Positions 17,801-26,971 of a stretch of 64,000 nt of DNA are shown in pieces (position 1 is the first letter of the stretch; each line of letters opens with the position of its first letter). Made by a program: the position numbers and the translations under genes. A model generated the notes under the pieces. The model searched no databases and had not been told where the DNA came from. It saw nothing but the letters and a program-made list of their open reading frames with translations. The DNA comes from Roseomonas alba (GTDB taxonomy: Bacteria > Pseudomonadota > Alphaproteobacteria > Acetobacterales > Acetobacteraceae), in NCBI RefSeq assembly GCF_019430885.1, contig NZ_JAHYBZ010000007.1, forward strand, positions 186,001 to 250,000. The letters run 5' to 3'.

Positions 17801-19378
17801 GTGCAGGCGGAATACCGCGGGGCGCGCTTCCCGGTCTCGGCGTCGATCCCGGACAGCGGCAATGCGGTGGTGCTCACGACGCCGCAGGACGCGCCGGCGG
17901 GGCTCGAACTGCCCGCGCTGAACGGCCCGACGGTTGCGGTGGTGCCCAACCCACACGACCCAGGTGCGGTGCTGCTGGTCCTCGCCGGGCGCAATCCGGC
18001 CGAGGCCGCGACCGCCGCGGTCGCGCTGGCCGCCGCGCCGCAGCTTCTCTCGGGCACCACGGCGACCGTCGCGACGCCGCGGCTGCCGCAGCGCCGGCCC
18101 TATGAGGCGCCGCGCTGGATGCCCCCGGACCGCCCGGTGCAGTTCGGCGAGCTGGTGGAGCGCAATGAATTGCAGGTCACGGGCTATGCCCCCGGCGCGG
18201 TCACGGTGCCGCTGCGCACTGCGCCGGACCTGACCACCTGGCGTGGCCATGGCTTCCCGATCGATATCGGCTTCCGCGGTCCGCCGGGCCCGATCCTGGA
18301 CACCGAGGTCTCGCGCCTCGACGTCTCGGTGAGCGGCAGCTTCCTGCGCGCCGTGCCGCTGCGGGAACGCGAGAGCTGGCCCTGGTCGTGGATGCTGCGC
18401 CAGGTTGGCATCGACCAGTTCCCGCGCTGGACCTCGGCGAATGTGCCGACCTGGCTCGTCGCCGGCCGCAACGAGTTGCAGCTCCGCTTCGACATGCGGC
18501 CGCTGCACCGCGGCGACTGCGTCTCCATCCCGGCCGATGTGCAGGCCTCGATCGACCCGACCAGCACCATCGACATCTCCCGCGCCCATCGCTTCGCGAC
18601 GCTGCCGAACCTCGCCTTCTTCGCCAGCGCGGGCTTCCCCTTCACGCGCCTGGCCGACCTGTCGGAAACGGCGGTGGTGCTGCCGGACCGGCCGAACCCG
18701 GTCGAGGTCAGCACCTTCCTCGGCATGGTGGGCGGGCTGTCTACCATCGTCGGCGTGCCCGCGACGGGGCTGACGGTGGTGCGGCCGGGCCAGTTGCAGC
18801 AGGTGGCGGATCGCGACCTGATCGTGATCGGCACGCTCGGCCGCCAGCCGGCGCTGGCCCAGTTGCTGCGGCAGACGCCGCTGTCGATCGACGACTCCGG
18901 GCGGATCGCCATGACGTTGCCCGACCAGCTCGAAGGCTTCTCCCGCTTCCTCTGGGACGGCGCACCGCCTGAGGATCGCGTGCGCGCCGCCGCGGCGCTC
19001 TCGGCCCCGGCTGAGGGACTCGGCTTCGTCGCCGGGGCGCAGTCGCCGCTGCATGACGGACGGTCGATCATCGCCCTCGCCGCGCCCACCCCCGCCGCGC
19101 TGGAAGCCATGGCCGAGGCGCTGCGCGACCCGGCACGCGTGCCACGCTTCCAGGGCGATCTGGTGGTGCTGTCCGGAGAAGGCTTGCAGGCCTTCCGCAC
19201 GGCGCCGTCCTATACCGTCGGATCGCTGCCGTTCTGGCTGTGGCCGAACCACTATCTGGGGAACCAGCCATGGGCTCTGCTGCTGCTGATGCTCGGCGCG
19301 AGCCTGCTGATCGGCCTGCCGCTGCTCGGCCATCTGCGTCGCCGCGCGGTGCATCGCCTGCGAGGGCGCGCGTCGTGA
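14825..19378 (+). CDS. bcsAB: Fused cellulose synthase BcsA-BcsB
   Basis: 1,517 residues carrying both subunits. BcsA part: membrane helices near 8-115, GT2 motifs DVYIPTYNED (about 134), LDDGRRP (169), FDCDHVPT (217), TEDCHAS (313) and QRMRW (350), then more helices. The PilZ domain near 550-645 has RQVRSSARV and DLSLGGAGL, so the c-di-GMP motif (RxxxR, DxSxxG) is intact. Residues about 722-741 (HGALILALMLLATPALAQ) look like a signal peptide; after a Pro-rich linker comes BcsB (LRQLGLNGPMQLRG onward) ending in one C-terminal membrane helix near 1487-1505. It polymerises UDP-glucose and guides the glucan through the periplasm. Fusion also occurs in Komagataeibacter AcsAB. Confidence 0.95.
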   Translation: MTRLVRRMFTAGLVLTGFVIAWAVIATPLEPQGQAMLAIGGIVAFLVLNRFTSRRVTIILAVLSCLISLRYLHWRIADTLEPDTFGQGFFMIGLALAEAYAVLSLLLGYFQTLWPLERRPVPLPENPDDWPTVDVYIPTYNEDLEIVRPTVLAALAMDWPADKFRVWILDDGRRPAFREFAESCGAGYMIRPDNKGAKAGNLNHALEHTDGEYIAIFDCDHVPTRAFLQMTMGWMLRDKKLGMLQTPHHFYSLDPFERNLSEGRDVPNEGLMFYGLVQPGNDLWNATFFCGSCAVLRRSAILEIGGIPHETVTEDCHASLKMQRRGWNTAYIRVPLAAGLATERLMIHIGQRMRWARGMVQIMRMDNPMFGRGLTLPQRICYFSAMYHFFFALPRVVFLTAPLAFLLLGYSVIAASPLAIIAYAGSHIFHAIATGSRVTGSVRHSFWSEIYETVLALWLLPMTVATLLDPKKGKFNVTEKGGLLPEGYFDWRAVWPSVVLTALLALGVASGIHGVITSPWGSLDSQAFLLNGIWATLCLVPALASVAAGRERRQVRSSARVKAALPAMLVLPDGHRVDARTRDLSLGGAGLVLAETPKLDADTSVRLELPMGEELLAIPAHLVRLERAEAQLSFRPRSVAEEATIVRAVFGRADAWLSWDQHRPDRPLRSLVEVVATVSAVFSGRSQLSFAWWRARRERREALRRPVAPVAAERRTEILAPRTRHGALILALMLLATPALAQRAPQATPPRPPAAAPAPAVPPTPQAAPMVEPPALPGAVPFSLDPFVPSANASAPLSVAPPPAAAPTRRVTRTLRQLGLNGPMQLRGVSPLQGVQFGVRADEVVTDARLVVSGASSPALVPDLSQLTITLNDQLLGVIQPNPARPSFGPQEFPISPAFFTEMNRLNFAFTGRYAAECVDPLSNLLWMTIAETTSVQMTLERLPLPPDLARLPEPFFDPRQLRQALVLPFVLPDSAGNEILRGAAVAASWFAVQAEYRGARFPVSASIPDSGNAVVLTTPQDAPAGLELPALNGPTVAVVPNPHDPGAVLLVLAGRNPAEAATAAVALAAAPQLLSGTTATVATPRLPQRRPYEAPRWMPPDRPVQFGELVERNELQVTGYAPGAVTVPLRTAPDLTTWRGHGFPIDIGFRGPPGPILDTEVSRLDVSVSGSFLRAVPLRERESWPWSWMLRQVGIDQFPRWTSANVPTWLVAGRNELQLRFDMRPLHRGDCVSIPADVQASIDPTSTIDISRAHRFATLPNLAFFASAGFPFTRLADLSETAVVLPDRPNPVEVSTFLGMVGGLSTIVGVPATGLTVVRPGQLQQVADRDLIVIGTLGRQPALAQLLRQTPLSIDDSGRIAMTLPDQLEGFSRFLWDGAPPEDRVRAAAALSAPAEGLGFVAGAQSPLHDGRSIIALAAPTPAALEAMAEALRDPARVPRFQGDLVVLSGEGLQAFRTAPSYTVGSLPFWLWPNHYLGNQPWALLLLMLGASLLIGLPLLGHLRRRAVHRLRGRAS

Positions 19379-22300
19379 GGGGCCTGCGTTCCGCGCTGCT
19401 CGGCGCCGTCGCCGTGGCCTCGCTGTCCGGGCCGGCGCTCGCCCAGTCCAATGCGGCCGTCACGGTCCTGCTGCAGCAGGCGCGGCACTGGCAGGAACAG
19501 AACCGCCCGGACCTCGCCCTGAACGCCTTCGATCGCGTGCTTGCCGTCGATCCACGCAACGCCGATGCGCTCGCCGGCGCGGCGGCATCGCAGGCGGCGA
19601 TGGGCAACCGGCAAGCGGCCGAGGCGCTGCTCGCCCGGCTGCGGGAGGTCGCGCCAAGTGCGGTCGCCGTGGCCGGCGCGCGGGATGCGTTGCGCGCCGC
19701 GACGGTGGACCGGTCGGCCATCGAGGAAGCGCGGCGCCTGTCGCGCGAAGGCCGCATCCCCGAAGCCCTGACGCGCTACCGCGACGCCTTCGCCGGCGGG
19801 GCACCGCCCGATGCCTATGCCGTCGAATATTGGCTGACCCTCGGCGGCACCCAGGGCGGCTGGGAGGAGGCGCGGCAGCAGCTCGCCGCCCTCGTCGCCA
19901 GGCGGCCGAGCGACGGGCGCGCGCGCGTCGCGCTTGCACAGTTGCTCACCTGGCGGGAGCCGACCCGCGCCCAGGGCATCACCATGCTCGCCGAGCTGGC
20001 GCGCGATCCCGGCACGGCGCCGGCGGCAATCCAGGCCTGGCGTCAGGCGCTGCTGTGGCTCGGCGATGGGCCGCAGGCGGAAGGGCCGTTGCAGGCCTTC
20101 CTCGCGGTGCGTCCGGGCGATGCCGCGATCGAACGGCGCCTCGCCGAGGTGCGCGATCCCGCGCGCCGCGCCGCGACCATTGGCGCCACGGAACGCCAGC
20201 AGGGCTTCCAGGGGCTGGAGGGCAATCGCCTCACCGACGCCGCCACCGCCTTCGAGGCCGCCCTGGTGCGCAACCCGAACGATGCGGATGCGCTGGGCGG
20301 CCTGGGCATCGTGCGGCTGCGCCAGGGCCGCACCGAGGAAGCCCGCCGCCTGCTGGAACGGGCTATCGCCGCCAATCCGGCGCGTTCGGCCAACTGGCAG
20401 CAGGCGCTGGATGGTGCGAGCTACAGTGCGGAACTCGCCGAGGGGCGCGCGCAGTTGCGCCGCGGCGACCTCGACGCCGCCGAGGCGACGCTGCGCCGCG
20501 CCGTGGCGCGCGACGCCGCCGACCGCACCGATGCCGAGGCCGCGCTGGGCGAGATCGCGCTGCGCCGGCGCGACTATGCCAGCGCCGAGGAACGCTTCCG
20601 CGCTGCCCTTGCCCGCCGGCCTGGCTTCCAGCCGGCCGTGCAGGGGCTGGAGCGCGCCCTGCGCGAGCAGGGCCGCGTGGCCGAGGCAAATGAACTGGCG
20701 CGCCAGCTCCGCGTCGCCTCGCCGGGCGGCGGCGGGGGCGGTGGCGCCGGGGCCCGGCTGCGCGCCGAGGCCGCCCGGGCCTCCGACACCGCGACCGCCA
20801 TCGGCCTGCTGCGTGCGGCGCAGGCCCAGGCGCCGAACGATCCCTGGATCCGGCTCGACCTGGCCCGCGCCCTGGCACGGCAAGGCGACGGCACCGAGGC
20901 GCGCGCGATCATCGAGGCGCCGCTGACCGAAGCCAATCCCGGCAGCGACGCGATCTTCGCCGCGGCGCTCTTCGCCGAGGAACAGGGGCGGGTCGGCGAT
21001 GCCGCGGCGCTGATCGGGCGCATCCCCCCCGGGCGGCGCTCGCCGGACATGGCGCGGCTCGCCCAGCGCACCCGCATCGCGGCCGAGGTGGACGAGGCAG
21101 CGGCGATCGGCGGCTTCGAGGGGCGGCAGCGGCTGATGGCCTTCGCCGCGCGGCAGGATCCGACGGGATCGACCGCGGCGGCGGTGATCCGCGCCTTCGC
21201 CCGCATGAATGACCCGCGTGGCGCGGAGGAAGCGGCGCGCGTCGCGCTCGCCGTAAACCGGGCGCCGTCCGCCCAGGCGCGGCTCGCCATCGCCGGCGCG
21301 CTGCTGGAAGCCGGGAACGAGGCGCAGGCGACCGCCCTCGCCCGCGGCCTGCAGAATGACGGGACGCTGACCGCCGATGCACGCCGGCAGGCGGAGGCGC
21401 TGGCTTCCGGCGCTGCCATCCGCGCTGCCGACCGCGCGAACGAGGCCGGCGACCAGGCGGCCGGCTTCGACCGGCTGCGCCCGGTGTTGGCGCAGAATCC
21501 GCAGGACCCGGCGGCGAACCTCGCTTTGGCGCGGCTCTACCAGGGCGCGCGGCGGCCGGACGAGGCCCAGCGCATCGCTGAATCGGTGCTGGCGCGCGAC
21601 CCGCGCAACCTCGACGCCCGGGCAGGCGCCGTCGATGCCGCCATCGCGGCGCGCGACTACCGCCAGGCCCAGACCCTCATCGACGAAGGCCGCGTGCTGG
21701 CGCCGAACGAGGCACGCATCTCCCTGATGCAGGCGCGGCTGCTGCGCGCACGCGGGGATTCGCGCGGGGCGCTGGTCGCGGCGCGGCAGGCGGAACAGCA
21801 GCGCCAGGCGCAGGTCGGCGAGGTGGTGCCGCTGTCCTTCGCGCCGATGTCGGGCGCCGGGCCAAACCCCTTCCGCACGGCCGGGGTACAGGTGGGCGCG
21901 CCGCTGGCGCGCGATCCGCTGTCGGCCGAGATCGGGCAGGAGATCGAACTGGCGCGCGAAGCCTCCGCGACGCGCTTCGGCGTGGCACCGACCATTCGCG
22001 GACGCTCCGGCACGGCGGGGCTGGACCGGTTGAACGAGTTGTCGATGCCGATGGAGGCCTCGGTCGCCCCGCCGGGCATCGGCGGGCGACTGACGGCGAC
22101 CGTCACGCCCGTCGCGATCAGTTCCGGGCAATTGCCGCAGGACCTCAATTCGCTGGTCTCCTTCGGCGCCAATCCCATCGCCTATCCGGGCGGTATGTTG
22201 CCGCCGCGCGACGACACGGCGAGCGGCGTGGCCTTCAACCTCGGCTATCGGCGCGACTGGTTCGCCGCCGATGTCGGCTCGACGCCGGTCGGCTTCCGCT

Positions 22301-23058
22301 ACAACAACATCGTCGGCGGGCTCGAAGTCGCACCCGGTCTCGGCGGCGGCTGGCGCCTGCGCCTGAGCGGCGAGCGCCGCGCCGTGACGGACAGCCTGCT
22401 GTCCTGGGCCGGTCAGCGCGATGCGCTGACGGGCCAGACCTGGGGCGGCGTGATCCGCACCGGCGGCCGCGGACAGATCGAGTACGCGACCGGCCCTGCC
22501 AGCTTCTACGCCGGCGGCGGCTATGCCGTCTTCGAAGGCAGCGACGTGAAGGACAATGCACGGGTCGAGCTCGGCGCGGGCATGTCCTATGCCGTGGTGC
22601 GGGAGCGGGACCAGACGGTCAATCTGGGCATGGACCTCGTCTATTTCGCCTACAACGACAACCTGCGCTTCTTCACCCTGGGCCAGGGCGGCTATTTCAG
22701 CCCGCAGAGCTATGTCGCGGTGAACCTGCCGGTGGATTGGCGGGCACGGTCGGCCGACTGGACCTGGCGGCTCGGGGGGTCGATCGGCTACGCGGTGTGG
22801 CAGGAAGACAGTTCACCGGTCTTCCCGAACGATCCGGGGCTGCAGGCGCAGCTTGTCGCCCAGGCGGTGACTATCCCCGGGCTGCAGACGCAATACGCCT
22901 CGCAGAGCGAAAGCGGGCTTATCGGCAGCCTGCGCGGCGACGTGGAATATGCGCTGACCCGCGACCTCGCGCTGGGGGCAATGCTGCGATACGATCGCTC
23001 GGCCAACTGGAACGAGGCGCGTGGCGGCGTCTATGTGCGCTACCGGCTGCCCGAGTGA
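19375..23058 (+). CDS. bcsC: Cellulose export outer-membrane protein BcsC
   Basis: 1,227 residues from a GTG at 19375 that overlaps the bcsAB stop (GTGA), preceded by GAGGG. This start gives a proper signal peptide (RGLRSALLGAVAVASLSGPALAQ), whereas longer in-frame starts do not. A long TPR solenoid follows (for example WQEQNRPDLALNAFDRVL, GNRLTDAATAFEAAL, RRPDEAQRIAESVL). The last ~330 residues form the beta-barrel BCSC_C domain (VAFNLGYRRDWFAADVG, VELGAGMSYAVV) ending YRLPE. The TPRs bind periplasmic partners and the barrel conducts cellulose. No bcsD follows. Confidence 0.95.
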   Translation: MRGLRSALLGAVAVASLSGPALAQSNAAVTVLLQQARHWQEQNRPDLALNAFDRVLAVDPRNADALAGAAASQAAMGNRQAAEALLARLREVAPSAVAVAGARDALRAATVDRSAIEEARRLSREGRIPEALTRYRDAFAGGAPPDAYAVEYWLTLGGTQGGWEEARQQLAALVARRPSDGRARVALAQLLTWREPTRAQGITMLAELARDPGTAPAAIQAWRQALLWLGDGPQAEGPLQAFLAVRPGDAAIERRLAEVRDPARRAATIGATERQQGFQGLEGNRLTDAATAFEAALVRNPNDADALGGLGIVRLRQGRTEEARRLLERAIAANPARSANWQQALDGASYSAELAEGRAQLRRGDLDAAEATLRRAVARDAADRTDAEAALGEIALRRRDYASAEERFRAALARRPGFQPAVQGLERALREQGRVAEANELARQLRVASPGGGGGGGAGARLRAEAARASDTATAIGLLRAAQAQAPNDPWIRLDLARALARQGDGTEARAIIEAPLTEANPGSDAIFAAALFAEEQGRVGDAAALIGRIPPGRRSPDMARLAQRTRIAAEVDEAAAIGGFEGRQRLMAFAARQDPTGSTAAAVIRAFARMNDPRGAEEAARVALAVNRAPSAQARLAIAGALLEAGNEAQATALARGLQNDGTLTADARRQAEALASGAAIRAADRANEAGDQAAGFDRLRPVLAQNPQDPAANLALARLYQGARRPDEAQRIAESVLARDPRNLDARAGAVDAAIAARDYRQAQTLIDEGRVLAPNEARISLMQARLLRARGDSRGALVAARQAEQQRQAQVGEVVPLSFAPMSGAGPNPFRTAGVQVGAPLARDPLSAEIGQEIELAREASATRFGVAPTIRGRSGTAGLDRLNELSMPMEASVAPPGIGGRLTATVTPVAISSGQLPQDLNSLVSFGANPIAYPGGMLPPRDDTASGVAFNLGYRRDWFAADVGSTPVGFRYNNIVGGLEVAPGLGGGWRLRLSGERRAVTDSLLSWAGQRDALTGQTWGGVIRTGGRGQIEYATGPASFYAGGGYAVFEGSDVKDNARVELGAGMSYAVVRERDQTVNLGMDLVYFAYNDNLRFFTLGQGGYFSPQSYVAVNLPVDWRARSADWTWRLGGSIGYAVWQEDSSPVFPNDPGLQAQLVAQAVTIPGLQTQYASQSESGLIGSLRGDVEYALTRDLALGAMLRYDRSANWNEARGGVYVRYRLPE

Positions 23059-23063
23059 CGCCC

Positions 23064-23078
23064 GGGGGATCGGCCCCC
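23064..23078. terminator. Short GC hairpin after bcsC
   Basis: GGGGG/CCCCC with loop ATCGG, in the 40-bp gap between the convergent stops of bcsC (23058) and the AsmA-like gene (23099). No T-run; a weak candidate for the end of the cellulose transcript. Confidence 0.4.
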
Positions 23079-23098
23079 TACGGGCCGTCCCCTGCGCA

Positions 23099-25621
23099 TT
23101 ACCGCCGCCGGCCGCCCAGAATTGAATCCAGCCCCCGCAGGATATCCTGCGTCGTCCCCTGCAATTCGCGCGGCACGCCCGGGACGATCGGCGTGGGCGC
23201 CGGCACTGGCCCGTCGCCGCCCATCCGCGCCAGGCGGAGCTGATCCGGGCATTCCCCGGCCGGGTGATGGCCGGTGATCCGGCCGCGCAGCCATTCCAGC
23301 GTCGCGTCATCCCACAGTCGGTTGGCGGCAGTGTCGCGCAGCACCTGAACCAGCGCAGCAGCCGGGTCCACGCCGATCCGAGGATCGGCGAAGGTGCCGC
23401 CGATGGCGACAGGCGCGCGCACCTGTACGCCGAAGAGCTGCACATCCGGCAGCAACCGCGCGAACACCGTCTCCTCGCGCAGGTTGAAGGCGGCGGAGCC
23501 TTCGACCCGACCGGCGGAGGTTTCCAGCAGCAGGGCACGGGTATGGGCGATACCGTCCTCAGCGCTCACGCGCAGGGCGAGGCAGCGCAGGGCGACGCCC
23601 TCGCGCGGCATGGCTGGGAACAGCAGGCGCACCAGATCCGAGCCGAGCCGCAGCGCCCCGGCGTGATCCAGGCGGCCCTCGATCATGGCGAGGCCCGCCT
23701 CGCCGGACAGCGTGGCCGCGGCGGCGCGGGTCGTGCGGCCACGCGCCGTCATGTCGATGATGACCTCAGCCCGGCCTTCGAGGCTGGGCGGCTCGCCCCG
23801 GGCGCGGCGCAGCGCGGCAAGGTCGAGGCCCCGCCCGACGCTGTGCAGGGACAGCGCCAGGGCGGGCGGGTCGTTGCGCGTGTCGATCCGCAGCCGCCCC
23901 TGCACCGGGCCGCCGGGAGTGGTGACCGCCAGGGGTTCGACGAGCAGCACGCCATCCTGGTTCAGGACGGTGGTACGCAGGTCGCGCCACTCCTCGCGGG
24001 CGACGCGAACTGTGGCGGCCTGGACCGCGACCTGGCCCTGCCAGGCGGCGAGCCCGGCGAGCGGAAGCGGGATGTCGGGAATGACGCGCCGCCCGCCTTC
24101 GGTTTGCGGCAGCGCGGTGGATGGTGGCGGGGCCGCCGCGGAAGGCGGTACCGCCGCGGACGGGGGTGCAGCCGGCGGTGGGGGTGCGGCTTGTGCCGCC
24201 TCGGCCCGTCGCCGCGTGAGAGCGTCGAGGTCGATGTGGTCGGCCTGCAACTGCCCTGACACGCCGAGCGGACGACCCGGCGTGATGCGAAAACGCCCCT
24301 GGGCCGCGAGGTCGGGACCGGTGATCCGCAGCCCCTCGACCACATAGGGGCCGGTCAGCGGCGTATCCGCGCTGACATGGGCCGCAACGGTCGCCTCGCG
24401 CAGCGGCGGCGGATCGGGCAGGACCGAGGCCAGGGCGGCGAGGTCCGGTATGGTCAACCGGATGTCGAAGGCCGCGCCCTGGACGCTGCGTGGCCGTTCG
24501 ATCCGGCCACTGGCCTCGGCGCGGACACCGGCAGCTTCGGCCTGGAGGGAGACCGTGAGCGGCGCCTCGGCCGCGCCGGGCAGCAGCAGTGTCGCCGGGC
24601 CCACCGTCAGTTGCGCGGTGAAGGGCAGATCGGCCTGGCTGCCGGCCATCGCGATGGCGGCCGGCTGATCCAGGGCGGGGATGGATGCCTCCAGCCGCGT
24701 CAGCCGCAGCCCCGGGCGGAACGGCGCCAGGTCGACCGCGCCGGCGCGCAGGGTCGCGGCCAGGGGCCGCCCATCGGGGCCGAGCCGAAGCTGGCCGGCG
24801 ACCTCGGGCAAGGCGGGGGGCAGGGTGACGCCCGGCGCGAACGCGACGATCAGGGGTCGCAGCGCCGCCGCTTCGGGCAGGGTCGCATCCAGCGTGAAGC
24901 CGGTGTCGGGCCGCCCCGCGACGGTCAGGCTGTTCCGCCCCGTGGAGAGCGTCGCGCGCAAGGGCGCCGGGGCCGCCGGCACCGTCCCCGTTAGGTCGAA
25001 CGCCACGCCCTGCACGCCGAGACGCGCGGTGATCCTCTCCACCGTCTCGCCAGCCAGGCCTTCGATGCGAGCGGCCGGCACGGTGACGACGCCCAGCCGT
25101 GGGTCCGGCAGGGTGATGCGGCTGTTGGTCAGGGTGATGACGCCGACCGTGATCGGCCGTTGCCCGGTCTCGGCGCGCGGCGCCGCGGGTCGGGGCGCCG
25201 CGGGTGCGGCAGGATCGCGCGGGGCGGGATGCATCACCCAGTTCGGCGTGCCGTCGGGCAGGCGCTCGAGCAGGATGTCGGCATCGTCGATGGCGATGCG
25301 GCGAAAGGCGATCTCCCCCCGCAGCAGGGGCAGCAGAGCGAGGCTCGCCTCCATGTGGCCGATCTTCGCCATGGGCTGCGGCGATCCGCCGGGCAGGTTG
25401 GCGAGGCTCGCGCGTTCCACCACGAGGCGCGGTGTCAGGCCGAGATGCAGCGACACGCTCCCCAGGCTGGCCAGGCGCCCCGTCGCGGCGGAGATGGCGG
25501 CGATCAGGCGCGGCGTCATCGCCCCGGCATCGAGCGCATAGGTCAGCGCGACCAGGCCGCTGCCCGCCAGCAGCACCGCGCCGGCCAGCAGGCCGACGGC
25601 CCATTTGGTCGCGCGCTTCAT
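23099..25621 (-). CDS. AsmA family protein
   Basis: 840 residues from the ATG at 25621, which overlaps the stop of the rluC-like gene. An N-terminal membrane anchor (KWAVGLLAGAVLLAGSGLVAL) is followed by the AsmA start region MTPRLIAAISAATGRLASLG. A long repetitive beta-rich body follows, and a Pro/Ala-rich linker near residue 480 (PPPPAAPPSAAVPPS). The AsmA-like C-terminal segment contains ARGRTTRAAAATLSGEAGLA and GTFADPRIGVDPAA. AsmA-like proteins are periplasm-spanning proteins implicated in lipid transport and outer-membrane homeostasis. The specific role is unknown. Confidence 0.88.
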   Translation of the reverse strand: MKRATKWAVGLLAGAVLLAGSGLVALTYALDAGAMTPRLIAAISAATGRLASLGSVSLHLGLTPRLVVERASLANLPGGSPQPMAKIGHMEASLALLPLLRGEIAFRRIAIDDADILLERLPDGTPNWVMHPAPRDPAAPAAPRPAAPRAETGQRPITVGVITLTNSRITLPDPRLGVVTVPAARIEGLAGETVERITARLGVQGVAFDLTGTVPAAPAPLRATLSTGRNSLTVAGRPDTGFTLDATLPEAAALRPLIVAFAPGVTLPPALPEVAGQLRLGPDGRPLAATLRAGAVDLAPFRPGLRLTRLEASIPALDQPAAIAMAGSQADLPFTAQLTVGPATLLLPGAAEAPLTVSLQAEAAGVRAEASGRIERPRSVQGAAFDIRLTIPDLAALASVLPDPPPLREATVAAHVSADTPLTGPYVVEGLRITGPDLAAQGRFRITPGRPLGVSGQLQADHIDLDALTRRRAEAAQAAPPPPAAPPSAAVPPSAAAPPPSTALPQTEGGRRVIPDIPLPLAGLAAWQGQVAVQAATVRVAREEWRDLRTTVLNQDGVLLVEPLAVTTPGGPVQGRLRIDTRNDPPALALSLHSVGRGLDLAALRRARGEPPSLEGRAEVIIDMTARGRTTRAAAATLSGEAGLAMIEGRLDHAGALRLGSDLVRLLFPAMPREGVALRCLALRVSAEDGIAHTRALLLETSAGRVEGSAAFNLREETVFARLLPDVQLFGVQVRAPVAIGGTFADPRIGVDPAAALVQVLRDTAANRLWDDATLEWLRGRITGHHPAGECPDQLRLARMGGDGPVPAPTPIVPGVPRELQGTTQDILRGLDSILGGRRR

Positions 25622-26595
25622 CCGCGGACGCGCCGGCAGGACGGCGTGCGCGGCTTGTCGAAGCCGAGGAAGGTGAAGGTTTCCTTCATATGCGGCGGCA
25701 GAGGGGCGGCGAGTTCCAGCATCCCGCCCTCCGGGTGCGGCAGGTGCAGGGCGCGGGCGTGCAGGTGCAGGGTCCGGTCGCCGAATCCTTCCGGATGCGC
25801 GGCCGCGCCGCCATACTTGCCGTCGCCGAGGATCGGGCATTTCAGCGCCGAGGCGCAGTGGACACGGAGCTGGTGCGTGCGACCGGTGAGCGGCGTCAGT
25901 TCCAGCAGCGCCGCCTGTTTCTGCGCCGAATCGATGGTGCGGAACAGCGTCACGGCGCGCGCGGCATCCTTCGAATCGGATGGCACGACGCGTTCGCCAT
26001 GGCCGCCGGCGTGCTTGGCCAGTGGCATGTCGATGCGACCTTCCAACGGGTGCGGCCGGCCGACCACGATCGCCCAGTAGGTCTTCTGCGCATCGCGCCC
26101 GCGGAACGCTGCGGCGAGCTTCGACGCCGCGGCCGGCGTGCGGGCCAGCAGCAGCACGCCGGTCGTGTCGCGGTCGAGGCGATGAACCAGGCGCGGCCGC
26201 TCCTCGAAGCCGAAGCGCAGCGCATCCAGCATGCCGTCCAGGTGCTTGATGATCCCGGGCCCGCCCTGCACTGCCATGCCCTGCGGCTTGTCGAGCGCGA
26301 TGACGCTGTCGTCGCGGTAGATCACCAGGCGCTCAAGCGCCGCTGCCTCCCGGGGATCGACCGGCTTGGCCTCGGCCAGGGGGGCCTGGCCCTCGGGCAT
26401 GGGCGGGACGCGGATGGCCTGGCCGGGAAGCAGGCGCGTATTGGCCTCGGCCCGCTTGCCGTCCACGCGGATCTGGCCGGTGCGCAGCATCTTCTGCAGC
26501 GCACCCTGGGTGAGCATCGGGTAGTGGCGGTGGAACCAACGGTCGAGCCGAAGTTCGCCATCCGCTGGACGGACAGTGCGGGTGATCACAGGCAT
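25618..26595 (-). CDS. rluC: RluA-family 23S rRNA pseudouridine synthase (RluC-like)
   Basis: 325 residues. An N-terminal S4 RNA-binding domain (LRLDRWFHRHYP, ALQKMLRTGQIRVDGKRA) precedes the catalytic domain. The diagnostic HRLDRDTTGVLLLAR contains the catalytic Asp, and TPLTGRTHQLRVH is the second conserved motif. RluC makes pseudouridines at 23S rRNA 955, 2504 and 2580; assignment to RluC rather than RluA/RluD rests on the S4 domain and length. It is directly upstream of the AsmA-like gene with a 4-bp overlap. Confidence 0.88.
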   Translation of the reverse strand: MPVITRTVRPADGELRLDRWFHRHYPMLTQGALQKMLRTGQIRVDGKRAEANTRLLPGQAIRVPPMPEGQAPLAEAKPVDPREAAALERLVIYRDDSVIALDKPQGMAVQGGPGIIKHLDGMLDALRFGFEERPRLVHRLDRDTTGVLLLARTPAAASKLAAAFRGRDAQKTYWAIVVGRPHPLEGRIDMPLAKHAGGHGERVVPSDSKDAARAVTLFRTIDSAQKQAALLELTPLTGRTHQLRVHCASALKCPILGDGKYGGAAAHPEGFGDRTLHLHARALHLPHPEGGMLELAAPLPPHMKETFTFLGFDKPRTPSCRRVRG

Positions 26596-26666
26596 GGGGG
26601 GAGAATACCACGAGCAGGGGTGAGGCGATTTGAGACCTTTGTCTTTAGCCTTTCGCGGGGCTCAGC

Positions 26667-26889
26667 GGGAGGGGCCCTGCCCCTCCCGAACCCTCCCCGC
26701 CAAAGGCCACAGGGCCTTTGGAAACCTTGATCTGGTGCCGGGCACTTCATGCATGAAGGCCCAGGAAGCCCGTTCCTGTGCACAACGGGCGCGAAACGAC
26801 GGGCATTCCTTCGGGCAAGGCGCCAAGTGATGGTTTCCAAAGGCCTCGGGCCTCTGGCGGGGTGGTTTGGAGGGGCAGAGCCCCTCCAA
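26667..26889. repeat. Palindromic intergenic element, copy C
   Basis: Left end: GGGAGGGG/CCCCTCCC hairpin (26667-26687), CCCTCCCCGCC, CCAAAGGCC/GGGCCTTTGG and GAAACCTTGATCTGGTGCC. Right end: GGCGCCAAGTGATGGTTTCC, CAAAGGCC/GGCCTCTGG, CGGGGTGGTTTGGAGGGGC and GCCCCTCC ending near 26888. The ends are near-perfect inverted repeats. It fills the gap between the divergent rluC and prpF-like genes, so it could carry or disturb their promoters. Confidence 0.85.
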
Positions 26890-26971
26890 TAGCGCCTTTC
26901 GCTCTGATAGGACCTCATTCCCACAACCACCGCACTGCACAGACGCCCGCTTTCGCGCTTGAATGCGGGCC

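Noticed and set aside
19252..22131. A 959-codon minus-strand open frame opposite bcsC
   Set aside because: Same GC-bias artefact; bcsC has a signal peptide, TPRs and a barrel domain.
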